This document shows, piece after piece, positions 22,291 through 33,565 of a stretch of DNA of 64,000 bases. How positions within the stretch are numbered: the first letter of the stretch is position 1; the number at the start of each line of letters is the position of its first letter. The DNA lies in assembly GCA_035048815.1 (NCBI GenBank), contig JAUCBN010000005.1:10752517-10816516 (forward strand), read 5' to 3'. This DNA comes from Abelmoschus esculentus. Lineage: Eukaryota; Streptophyta; Magnoliopsida; Malvales; Malvaceae. The notes under the pieces are model-generated. The model did not search any database. It had not been told where the DNA came from and saw only the letters and a program-made list of their open reading frames with translations. The translations under genes were made by a program, and so were the position numbers.

Positions 22291-25042
22291 CGAGGGGAAT
22301 CGGGGTAGGGGTAGGGGTGCAGCGGGAAAGAGGGGGAAAGTGCAGGCTAGGGGTGCAGCGGGACAAAGGGTAGGACCGGTTATGGCAGTGATAAATTGGA
22401 TTCAAAAGAATTCGACTTTAATGGGTATATATAATACCAATGTCCAATTTCAAATTTTTCTGGTGCAATAGAGGGAGGATTGTTGAATAGAGAGTGTGTA
22501 GGAAAAAAAATTGGTAGAGAGTAAGCAGAAGAAATTTGAAGACTTGTTTCAGGTATGTTTTTATTTTTTAATGTTAGTGTTTTTTATTATAGATATATTT
22601 TTTTTAATTTATAGTTCATAGAGTTAGTTCTGTTAAAATTTTATGGTTATTTTTAAGTTGATATATTTTATGATGATAGTTAAATTGAAGGTATTTATAT
22701 ACGAAACTTGATTTTTAGTTTTATTTATGTACATTTTGAGTGTATTTTATTTTTTATAGTTTGTTATAATTTTATCTTTTATCTTTTTTATTTTTTATAT
22801 TGATTTATTTTATTAATTTAATTTAAAACAGAAAATGAATCAAAATAAATTTCTGACAATTATCTATTATAATGGAAAAATTATGAGAACGGATGCCGGA
22901 ATTATATTTGAAGCTAAAAATACCACAAAAATACGATTTGAAAAAGAAATCACGCTTCGATAGTTGAAGGGGAAAATATCTCAAAAGATTTGAAGAGATA
23001 TTCATGGTTTGCGTTATCGGTGGCTTACATATGAAAACCCGATAACATAGTGTGCAATCAATCTTGAAGATAATGATGATGTTGCAATGATGATTGTTGA
23101 ACATGAATCTATGGAGACTCGATATATCGAGTTATTTGCGGAGATTTCTGATATTCCAAACCCTTCTAGAACTTTTATTAGAGAATCTTCTCAAATGAAT
23201 TATGTTACTGAGACTGAACTACCTGGAGGCAGTTTTCTCCCAATGTTGTCTGGTGGTACAACTAATGAATTTAATCTAGTTAACGACACTTCAACAGATA
23301 ATTTGAACAACCTACGCGGTCGATGGGGAAAAGCTCTTGACGATTCTAGTGAGGATGAAGATATTGATGATGATGATTTATTTCCTGATGAAGTTGGTAA
23401 TGCCCCTAATTATGGTGTGAGAGAATTTGTTCCACCCGCAGGATATATTACATTTTATGAGCCTCCTAGTCACATGGTGTCATTGGATTTTGATGCTATG
23501 AAAGTTGTTGAATTCCTAGATGTTCCTCGATTAACTTATACTGGCTCAAATGAATTATCGAATGACCTTCAATTTAAGGATAAAGATCAAGTTACATTGG
23601 CAGTGAAAGAGTATAACATCAAGAATCACGTTGACTACATTGTAGTAAAGTCCAGTAAGAAGTCATTCTTAGCCAAGTGTGTCAAGTATGGGCAAAAGTG
23701 CAATTGGAAGGTTCGAATTACCAAACGTAAGAGGTCAAATCTGTGGGAGGTTAGTAAGTACAGTAGAGATCATACCTGTTTACGAAGTTCCATTGCATAA
23801 GATCACCGAAAATTAGATACGATTGTAATAAGCCATTATGTGAAGAACCTGGTCGAAATAAATCCAAGGGTTCTTGTTTCAACGATTCAGGCAACCATTG
23901 CTCAACAATTTCAATATCAAATAAAATACAAGAAAAGTTGATGTACCAGAGAGAAAGTATTAGACTCTGTTTATGGAGATTATGATAAGTAATACAACGA
24001 GCTACCAACTTTATTACTTGTAATGATGTATTTCATCCCAGACACCATCGTGAGATATCAAACAAAAGATGCTTACGACCAACAAGGACAAGTTCACCAA
24101 GGCTATAAATTTTTCCACCGACTATTTTGGGCATTCGAGCCTTGCATTGATGGCTTCCCTTACTGCAAACGTATGATCCAAGTAGATGGTACGTGGTTAT
24201 ATGGTAGATACTCTCATATATTGTTGATTGTTGTTGTGCAAGATGGTGATAACAATATATTTCCGATTATATTCGCAATTGTAGAACAAGAGTTGACGTA
24301 AGCTTGGAATTTCTTTTTGACAAATCTACATGAGCATGTCGTTCGAGAAAATGGTGTCTGTACTATATATGATCAAGAGATAGGTACCAAAGCTGCTATT
24401 AATCGAGAAGGAAGTCGTTGGATACATCCCCACGCGTACCTGTTCACCATATCGGGAAGAATAATATAGAACAATTTAAAAATCAATACTTTCGTAGTGA
24501 AATTGTTAGCATAGGTAAGTATATTTTATTTGATTATGTTTTTTATTTTATTTATATATATACTAACAATATTTATAAATATGATATATACTAACACGTC
24601 CCGACTTTGAGAGAAAAATGAAGAATCTAAATAGGTTTAGCAACCGACATTGAAATTGGGCAAACAGTCCAGAAAGGGAAAAATGGGCTCAATGTTACGA
24701 TGAATCTGGAAGACGATACGGCCAAATGACAACCAACATTATGGAGTGTATCAATGGAGTACTAAGAGGATCACGCCATCTTCCGATCGCAAGCCTTGTA
24801 AAAGCGACATACTACAGGTTGGCTAAAGTTTGGACCGTAAAAGGGAAAGAAATCGAGGTATTAATCAATAGGGGCCAAAGTTGGGCTAAAGACCTAGTGA
24901 GGAAAATGCAAGAGAATGTGACGGATGCAACGTCAATAAGAGTTCACAGCTTTGATCAAATGAATCAAACATTTGATGTTGTTGGTCCGAGACGCTTGAA
25001 TCAAGCAGCGTGTAATTTAGAGTTAATTTCCGACGGAGGTAC

Positions 25043-25087
25043 TGTGATTGTGGAGCATTTCAGGCATGGCGATACCCTTGTCCTCAT
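25043..25087 (+). other. SWIM zinc-finger residues in shifted frame
   Basis: In the frame starting at TGT 25043 the translation is C-D-C ... Y-P-C-P-H, the SWIM signature of MULE transposases. The flanking ORF (24726-25124) reads the DNA in another frame, so one small indel upstream and another downstream must have occurred. Confidence 0.65.
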
Positions 25088-25270
25088 GCAGTTGCGGCAT
25101 GTATGTTTCGGATTTGATCCATAAACCTATATCGATGAATGCTTCAATCTGCAGAGGATAGTTAATATTTACAAAACTGAGTTCCCCCCAATTGCTAATT
25201 CAAATTATTGGCCACCAATAGGGAATGAAATATGGTTAACCGATCCTACCCTTCGTCGTACTCTAAAAGG

Positions 25271-26696
25271 TGTTGGGACCGCCGACACACCCTATGGCGC
25301 AGCGGAACAAAATTACGACGGTCTTTCTAGTGATCTATGTACGTTTAATCCTAAATCAAGAGGAAGAGATACGATGACTTACATTGGGTTCCTTGATAAG
25401 CAGCAAAAACAACAACTAGATTTTTGATAATCACGATTGTTCGACAATTCGAATCTTTAGCCTCCACGAATATCGTCTCGGCCTCTACTCAGTTCACCCG
25501 GTTAAGAGAGCAAATCTCGAAAAAACTGTTTTTCGTGATTCTAGGGTTTAGAATTCGGAATTCTCTATCTTGGCTGCTAGACCAATTGATCCTTTATATA
25601 GGTGTAACCCTAGGTATAAGAGTTTGATTCTGATTTGGTTTATAGGAAATAATTACTTTAATTAATTCCTTAAATATTAGAATCTATATTTAATTCGAAT
25701 TTAAAAGGGATATAATTACTTTAATTATATTCTTTATTTAAAATTTGGGATTAAATATAATCTACTTATACTTATATATTTTTGCTCTGTTTCAACCATT
25801 TGGTGTGACCATGTAGGCTTATTGTAACGTTAGTAATAATATTAGAACACTTCTAATATTAAAAATAATGAGTGACATCTAGCAATATATCATTGTCATC
25901 TAAGTTACAAGAGATCATGATTCGATGTATCATGTTCTTGACCAACTCTTTTAATGTATTATATCATTTTGTCCTTTTATATCTTTAATAGGCACAAGTC
26001 TTGGAATAGTCACACTTGTATAGCCTATTATTGGTGTTTCTTGATATCTAGAATGGATTACTATTAATGAATAATTTGTGATATCTCATATCAACATATT
26101 CAAGCATGACCATGCATTTTTAGTCTCACTCAATCAAGTGCTTATTATGTAGGAAGGACAAATCTTATCTTGATTATTCAAATCTTACTACATATATTGT
26201 AATATGTCCAATGTCAGTTTTTATAGTGTAACTAATTACGAAACACATTTAACTGCATCAAAACATAAAACAACATATGTTGAGATAGTAATAATCTCAA
26301 GTCTAAGAATTATACATATAGTTGTCACTATGAGCAATATCGTGACCGTCACATAATAATCCAAGATATATGCTCATAGTGGGTCAATCCAATATATTAT
26401 TCTCTACTAATATATTCATGTATTAATTCTAACATCTCTATGTCAATGATAACTCATTGTCATCAATTTATCACATGTTAGTCTTAAGCGTATTATTATT
26501 GTCCATAACCATAATAATACTTGACTAAGGATCTTTTAATAATAATACATATATTATTATATGGACCTTATTGTTTCTCAGTTTATATGACACATATATC
26601 TGAAAACAACAATGGCAATGCCTTTATTCAATAAAATTAGTAAATGAAAGTATCCATACAATCATCATATGATTGGTCTTTGGGCATACTCTAACA
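25271..26696. mobile_element. Solo LTR (1426 bp) inside the transposase gene
   Basis: Begins TGTTGGGACCGCCGACAC and ends GGCATACTCTAACA, with TGTT...AACA ends typical of copia LTRs. The flanking 5-mers are AAAGG (25266-25270) and AAAAG (26697-26701), a TSD with one G-to-A change. Removing the LTR and one TSD copy restores the transposase frame exactly at the RPK-TRI motif. No internal coding; the ORF 25424-25627 is incidental. Family uncertain. Confidence 0.8.
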
Positions 26697-26849
26697 AAAA
26701 GAAGACCAAAATTAACTCGAATCTATACTAGTATAGATCTATATTATAGAGAGAAAGGACAACGCAAACGATGCATAATATGTAGAGTGGAAGGTCATTC
26801 TAGAGCTAATTGTCCAAATGAGCTCCAATTTGTATCTATTTCACTTTGA

Positions 26850-27083
26850 GTTTTGAATAAAGTTTTTTTGTGTACAAATATTTGTATTTGATAATAAATA
26901 TGAAGTAAGATTAAAGATATAACAATAATTAAAAGTACGAAAGGATGCACAACAAAATTAAAAGTTTGAATAAAAGGAAATAACAATAATTAAAAGTACA
27001 TCATTTTTTAATATACCAAAATTACAAGTACGAAATGAAATTAAAAGTCTGAATATAATAAAATAACAATAATTAAAAGTACA
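26850..27083. repeat. Intergenic spacer between convergent MULE genes, short repeats
   Basis: Three copies of ATAACAATAATTAAAAGTAC (about 26918, 26980, 27061) with intervening ACGAAA-type sequence. Probably shared 3' UTR or terminator DNA of the two genes. Confidence 0.5.
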
Positions 27084-27854
27084 TCACTTCTTATGCAACT
27101 TTTGACCATGACGAGATGTGGTAGAAAGATAACGTCCCAGTGGACGTCTCGTCCGTTGTGGCCTATGTGATGTATCATCTTCAGCCCTTTCATCCGCATC
27201 CTCTTCAGTCTCTTCATCCGCATCCTCTTCAGTATCATCTTCAATCACAGAGGGATAAGTAGGTGGTGTCATGAAAATAAAATTAATATTCCCTCTATAA
27301 CCCCCTTAGCCCGGCTTAGACGAAACTGGCACTAACGGGTCACACGGGGAATATCGAACCAAACCAGCGAAGGTCCGAATCGATAAACAATCCTGAAAAC
27401 TGATATATTTTTTTCTAGATGCATAATTATGTTCCTACATATATTGGTCTCATACAAAGTATTAACGGAAGCAATCTGATCACAAACAAGCATCCGATTA
27501 AACACTTAAGTGAATTAAGGACTAAAACGTAAAACTTTTAAATTCTAATGAAAAAGTAGAAATTCTTTTCATCAAATATTAATTAAACATACAAGTATCC
27601 CTCACGGAAAATTTCAAATCAAACAGAACATTCTAGCATTGTTAATTGCATGTATCACCAATTTAGGGACCAAAATATAAATCTTTCAAATTATAAGGAA
27701 TTCGTCCAAATTAAGTTATCCATCTTGAAATTAAATCAACTTTATGCATCAATGTAAAATTTCAACTCAAAATAACATATGTATGTACCTTAATTGCACA
27801 AAGAAAGATATCCGAGACTAAAATGCAATTTCCAACAACTATCAATTTCTGGCA

Positions 27855-28035
27855 GCCAAAGGTTTCGAAACTTTATGAAAAAGGTTTCGAAACTTCCTGA
27901 AAGTTTTGAAACTTTTCACGTCCAGTAATTTTCCAGAATTGAGATTGTCCGTAAGATTCCAAAACCTTTCTGAAGGTTTCAAAACTGTTTGGCAAAGGTT
28001 TCGAAACCTTCATTAAGGTTTCGAAACTTTGGATC
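27855..28035. repeat. TTTCGAA palindrome array in LTR (copy 3)
   Basis: Six or seven GGTTTCGAAACC-like units, several with TTTTGAAAC, TTTCAAAAC or TTCCAAAAC variants consistent with CpG loss. Same LTR position as at 10137-10310. Confidence 0.8.
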
Positions 28036-28820
28036 CGGTACCTAAAAGTTCCGTCACACTAAGTGAATATTATCGACTCAATACACAACCATTAATCACT
28101 CACAACTACATGCATCATTCCTAAGTATAAAAACAACATAAACCACACCAACATTAACATCAAGAACCTCAAATAACCTATAGGCATGCTTCCTAAAATT
28201 TGGTTAGAAACAACAATGTTCATGCTTGTGCAAGTGTGCATGCTTTCTATATCAAGGTTTAGAACAAGGAACAATCATGTATAGACATGCTTTAAGCAAA
28301 TTCAAGAGATAACCACAATCCATCAAACAAAACTAAAAGTAACATGAGGTCTCTTTACAAGTCTTTAAACAAAGCTAAATACACTATCACATCCGGGACA
28401 GGTGTACACATTGCTGTGCCCTTTATTTGCCAAATCGTAACAAAACTAAGTAGACTTTTCCCTTGATCCTCTTGCTCCAAATGAAGCTCCAAATGTCTTT
28501 AATTTTCTGTAAAGATGAAAAGATAGCTTAAGCACAACATGTTTAGTGAGGAAGCTCTAACAAAATCATCTATGCATCAATTTAAAAACACAATCAAATC
28601 ATAGCTTGCTATGCATTGACAAAATTCATGCATACTTAACATTTCATGTTCTTGTTCATAATACCAAAATATTTCTTTGAGTAAGTTTTGCATTATCATT
28701 TCCTTTCATAAATGATGCATAATGCTCCATATTAATTCATGTATGCATATTGGCTCCTAGTGATCATTTAGTGTGAACCTTAAGTTCACCGAATACACGG
28801 ATCCATTGTTAAAGACTACT

Positions 28821-28993
28821 AGTCCCGTCATGACACAAAGTCACCATGACATGACACAAAGTCACCATTGACATGACACAAAGTCACCATTATAGCATTA
28901 CCACGCACGGTTGGACACATAGTCACCCTTGTTACGTGTAGGCGGCTCTACCACGTACGATTGGACATAAAGTCACCCTTGTTACGTGTAGGA
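28821..28993. repeat. Minisatellite in LTR (copy 3), rearranged
   Basis: GACACAAAGTCACC units, first as three short repeats (ATGACACAAAGTCACC) and then as two units of about 50 bp of the form seen at 4799-5038. Unit number and length differ from the other two copies. Confidence 0.75.
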
Positions 28994-29743
28994 AATATTC
29001 TTTATTCTCATAATATTTATAGTGCACTTAAGACAATCCTAATAACATGTCATTTGTATTCGAATCTAAAGTTAGTGTCACTAAGCCAATATCATAATCA
29101 AATGTGCATGATAATTTGCTGCTCATAATGCATGCATAATGTGTTCAATAAATGAACCAAATGTCATGCCCAATGGCACCATCATAAGTAAGATAAATAA
29201 TCACATTATATTTCAATTCATTTTTAGCTCATAATGCATCCAAAATGTGTTCAACAAATGAACCGAAAGTCATGTCCAATGACACCATTAATTGTAAGGC
29301 AAAAAACCATATATTATTCCAATTCATTTTTCTCATTTCCATAACCATGGATGCCTTTATAAGCTATGCATTTCCAGCAAGTATCACATGCATACATCAT
29401 TTCAAAATCATACTTATGCATTTCCAAAAATCTCTTCGAATCATTAACATAATGCCATTATCGGAAATAGCCGAAACTCATAATAATGCATCAAAATCAT
29501 TTACTTTACTTACTCTTGAACTATGGAACTATGGAAAGTTTTCACACTATTCCATAGCCCCCAAAACAGAATCGAACCAATGCTATTTGCTTTAAGTCCG
29601 AAAATACTCACCGACAAGCAAAACAAGCCTTCGCCGATGTTCCAACGGCAGCACCAATACATCAGCCACTTATGCATCTTCTTGCACTACCTCTACAACA
29701 TTAAAAATAAAGCATATTCACATCATAACATGCTCAAAACAGC

Positions 29744-32700
29744 TGTGACACCCTCGCCCCGGGTTAGGAGACGGAGGTGTCGACTGAATATTCGTACTTG
29801 TAATTTGGCCAATCTTGAGTTTAATTATAAAACGTTTTGGTGAATTGTAAGTTAATTCAAGTCAATTAAGTGTAATGGCTACCAATGTTGAGTCTAGTTT
29901 AAACCTTTTTCAATTACGATTATACCCATTAATTCTAAATTGACTACTATTTTAATTCGACCTCACTATTTAATGTTAATGTAACAACAATTCAAGTCTC
30001 GTTATAACTCTTAATTCAATTTGTTTAATCGCTCTTAAGGATAACTTATCGATCAATATAATTTTCCTTTCCAAACTTAACTACATTAGCTATAGGTATC
30101 GATACCTCTATAGGAAGGTATCGGAACAGGGGTATCGAACCTGGTTTCGATATAGGTTGCCTACGTTGACTCGTTGACCAAGGCTAGGAAGCCTGTTTCG
30201 ATAGTGGTACCGATACCAAAAGTTACTGGAAGCTCCAGCATCGAACCAGGTATCGATACTGGCCTTCTTCATGAATTCAAGGCTTAAGGCATGAAGGATT
30301 GGTATCGAAACAAGCATCGATACCAAATGTTACTGTCAAGGGTGGTATCGATACCCAAGCTAGTGGTATCGATACCCCTACTCGAAATGACAATTTCAAG
30401 CTTTTGAACATTTAGACACATTTCTATAAGCTTTCATTGAATCTCATTTCACTCTTAGACTATTAAGGGACATATTCAATACACTAGGCAACCCAAGCAT
30501 CCTACCTAGACCACCTTACCAAGTCTAGAGTCATTAGTTCTAGTCATTGATCAATCTAACCATTTCATAATGTCCATGACCATTAGTTAATCCTACCTTA
30601 GCCTATTTGTGACTCAAGTCATTAACCATAGACAATAGCATTCAAGTTGACTATGTCATGTACTTTACACCTTAGCAACTTGTATGTTCATGATGTAGTT
30701 TAAGGTATCATATGCTAAGCTACCTAGTTCATGCTTGATATGCCAAGACCATTAGTTTCATACCATTTCCTAAACACCATTGCCTACTATGCATCCATAG
30801 TCCAAGAACCCATAACATGCAAGGTTACCTACCGTGAGCATTATGCCTTATGGCTTACAAACAAGTCAAATAGCAAAACCATAAATATATTTACAAACCA
30901 TGAGACATACCCTCAATGCATATGCTAAACAAAATATGCTCACTAATGCCACCAATCTAGGAGTTAACCAAAATACAAGTACCATACTTTAGCTTGCTTG
31001 TACCCTTGCTTGCTATCAACCTCGATCTAGATCCTTGGCTCGATCACCTGTTATTTTTGGAAGGAGGAAACAAAACGTGGTAAGTACTTACGAAGTACTT
31101 AGTGAGGTGACCCTAGTCTAACCATATTAGACATGATGCAATAACAAGATATATCATGTTTCAGTTAAACAAACAATTTAATTCATGGCAAATGGTCTTT
31201 CAATGCACAATTCAACAATAACCAAATATCATAGCAAAGTGCTTTCATGATTAACATTTATGTCATACGTATAATATCATGGTCTATATGCTCAACTAGC
31301 ATAACATTAAAGCACCTATCTCATTGGTCATTTTTCAATTCTCATGCCTTCATTAAGTAATCCAATTTCAAGGGCTACACATATCCATATGAACATTTCC
31401 AATATCAATAGCCATTTTACAATCAAGTGCTACACTTAGCATCAGTTACATTTCTATAGTCAATATCAATGCACGATCAAGTGTCAATAACGTTCAAGTC
31501 ATTACGTGTAAGTATAAGTCACATTTGAACTTTTAATCTTTTAATTACATTCGTGTTATGCCTTGGTATAGAAGGACACGGTAACGAGTCAACAAGAGTG
31601 TCACGAAGACACTAACATGAGTACCACAAAGGCACTAACAAGAGATAACCATGGTATCTAACAATTGGTGACTCACCACCAAATCACGGTACCCATAGTA
31701 CCAACAAGAGTACCGAAGTACTAAACATGAGTGTCGTAGCACTAAACAATAAGCTCAAGACCCTAGGCATGCCGTACAACCTATGACCGACTATATACCA
31801 AGGCTCAATAATGTTTCAATATCCATTTATGTAATTAAGTTTACATTACCAAGAACAAGTTTTCCTTACATGCTAATACAAGGCAATTACAATACTTCTT
31901 TCAATTTATTTATAGCAATTCAAATCATGTCATCATGTGGGAATATCGAAGGCAAGTATATCAATCAATACATTACAATTAACATGCATACCATGTTATC
32001 AACCATATGTCACATCACTAATACATGCTCTATGCATGATTTATGTACCTGGTGTCCTTAGCCGCGTGCCATACATACCTTGGCATTTCAAAACAATGCA
32101 TATGAGCTAAGCTAGTACTAATAATCTAGCAAGCATGTCATTTAACATTAGCCTTCTCCCCTTTTTACCGGATATTTGATTAGTTCATTTATATGCTATA
32201 TTAATTAAAATAAGAAAAAGGGTGGTTAGGACCCTAGGTCCTAACCCCAAGGTTTGCCACACTCACTATGTTTCCAAGCTATTAAGGGTTATAGATCACA
32301 ACCTCTTTGCCTCTTTTCCTTGATGCCTCGAGCCTCTCTTGCTCCTCGTTAATTTCTTCTCTCGAGGTATCTAACAATTAACATATACATGTACCATTCA
32401 TCAGGACACACATTCAATCATTTAATTCAAGCAATACTAGACTTAACAAGGATAAACATGTGTATTTGTTTGTTAAGGACAATTTTGCTATCCTTTAGCG
32501 AAATGGTAATATCTCCTAACTCCGATGTCCGATTTAAGTCCATTTTACCTCGTTGGAAAGCTAGAAGAACCCTATACAAGGTACAATTAACCTTACATTT
32601 TTATTCCTAATCGATCGGCTCCAGAATTCATCCGAAACAGACCTGGCCGGATTTCCAAGATTGCTCGGGTAGCTTTACGGAATAGCTTATATCTTCCTCT

Positions 32701-33565
32701 ACCGGACTCGGATTGAGGTCCCATAAATTTTCACTTAAACTAGGTATACATGAGTATCATTGTCTAAAATTTCATCTCTAATTTCCTTAAATCCCGACCT
32801 AAGGAAATTCTCAAAGATAGCTACCCGGAAAAACAATTCTAGGCTATTTTCGGCCAACCCCCTTCCTAATTGTCCGAAACTAACCCGAACTACTCTCATG
32901 AGTTTTCCAGCACCTTCAACTAACCAATTAACATCAACGACTCCCTTTCCGTCATTATTCAAATCGTTTAACACTTACATATAGCACTTACGAAATCTAA
33001 TTCTAAAACTCCTAATTTTGTGTTCATGTTTCATGGTTTCATAACCCAACAATTGCTATGCTTAATTTAGGCTTCCAATTATCCTACTCTAACACAATGT
33101 GTTATACAATATCAAAATCCCCAAATTTTCAAACCCTAATTTTTGGTTTAGAGAGAAAAACTTACCAAGCTAGACAAATGTGGGTTCCCAATCCAATAAT
33201 CTAACCATGCAAAGCTTCAATGATTCCTTCCTCTTGACTATGGAGATGAGGCAAATAAAGGATGAAGTCTTCTCTCCCCTCTAATTCTTTGTTGCCGTGA
33301 GAAATGGTGGAGAATAGGCCAAATTTGGCTTGTTTTGTTTGCTAAATTTTAAGGGTGAAAAGACCGCTTTGCCCTTAATGAGATAACTTGTCTCAATTTT
33401 ATTGTGGGATAGTCTAGGGAATATCCAATTTTATCATGCAACCCCAAGGTCTTTCTTCTCATTTAATTTAGTCCTTTTTGGATTCTCATTTATTTTGCTC
33501 AAGACTCGATTTTAATTATAATTTTATTCGAATCATTTTATTAACCCGGTTTTAGGGGTGTTACA
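29744..33565 (-). mobile_element. Solo LTR (3822 bp) of a second gypsy-type family
   Basis: Left TGTGACACCCTCGCCCC, right GGTTTTAGGGGTGTTACA; on minus it starts TGTAACACCCC, as gypsy LTRs of this class do. Flanks ACAGC (29739-29743) and ATAGC (33566-33570) are a TSD with one transition. The homologous uninterrupted site at 12035-12055 (CCAACAGCCATAACTG) confirms the insertion. It carries a GGTATCGATACC array (30095-30380). No element genes are inside; ORFs such as 31783-32061 and 32735-32974 show no domain. Repetitive CACTAACATGAGTACC-like text lies near 31590-31750. Confidence 0.85.
30095..30380. repeat. TATCGATA palindrome array in second LTR family
   Basis: At least ten units of GGTATCGATACC or variants (TATCGATACCTC, GTATCGGAACAG, GGTACCGATACC, GTATCGAAACAAGC) within 290 bp. 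Arrangement and spacing mimic the GGTTTCGAAACC arrays of the other family. Confidence 0.85.

Larger units (their letters stand above)
22835..26849 (+). pseudogene. MULE (MURA-type) transposase, interrupted and frameshifted
   Basis: Encodes a Mutator-superfamily DDE transposase, which would cut and join DNA at the terminal repeats. The likely ATG is 22835 (MNQNKFLTIIYYNGKIM). In-frame stops near 22960-23050 separate it from a 237-codon ORF (23087-23800) with an acidic stretch and the N-terminal zinc/MuDR-like domain (VDYIVVKSSKKSF ... CNWKVRITK ... HTCLRS). The core follows: QVDGTWLYGRYSH (first Asp, 24178-24215), VEQELT with a stop just after, and IYDQEIGTKAAINREGSRW (second Asp, about 24360). 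24726-25124 continues with NIMECINGVL. The SWIM-type CxC...CxH is present at 25043-25087 but one frame off its neighbours. After a solo LTR, 26697-26849 supplies RPKLTRI and the knuckle CIICRVEGHSRANC, ending at TGA 26847. Dead. Confidence 0.85.
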
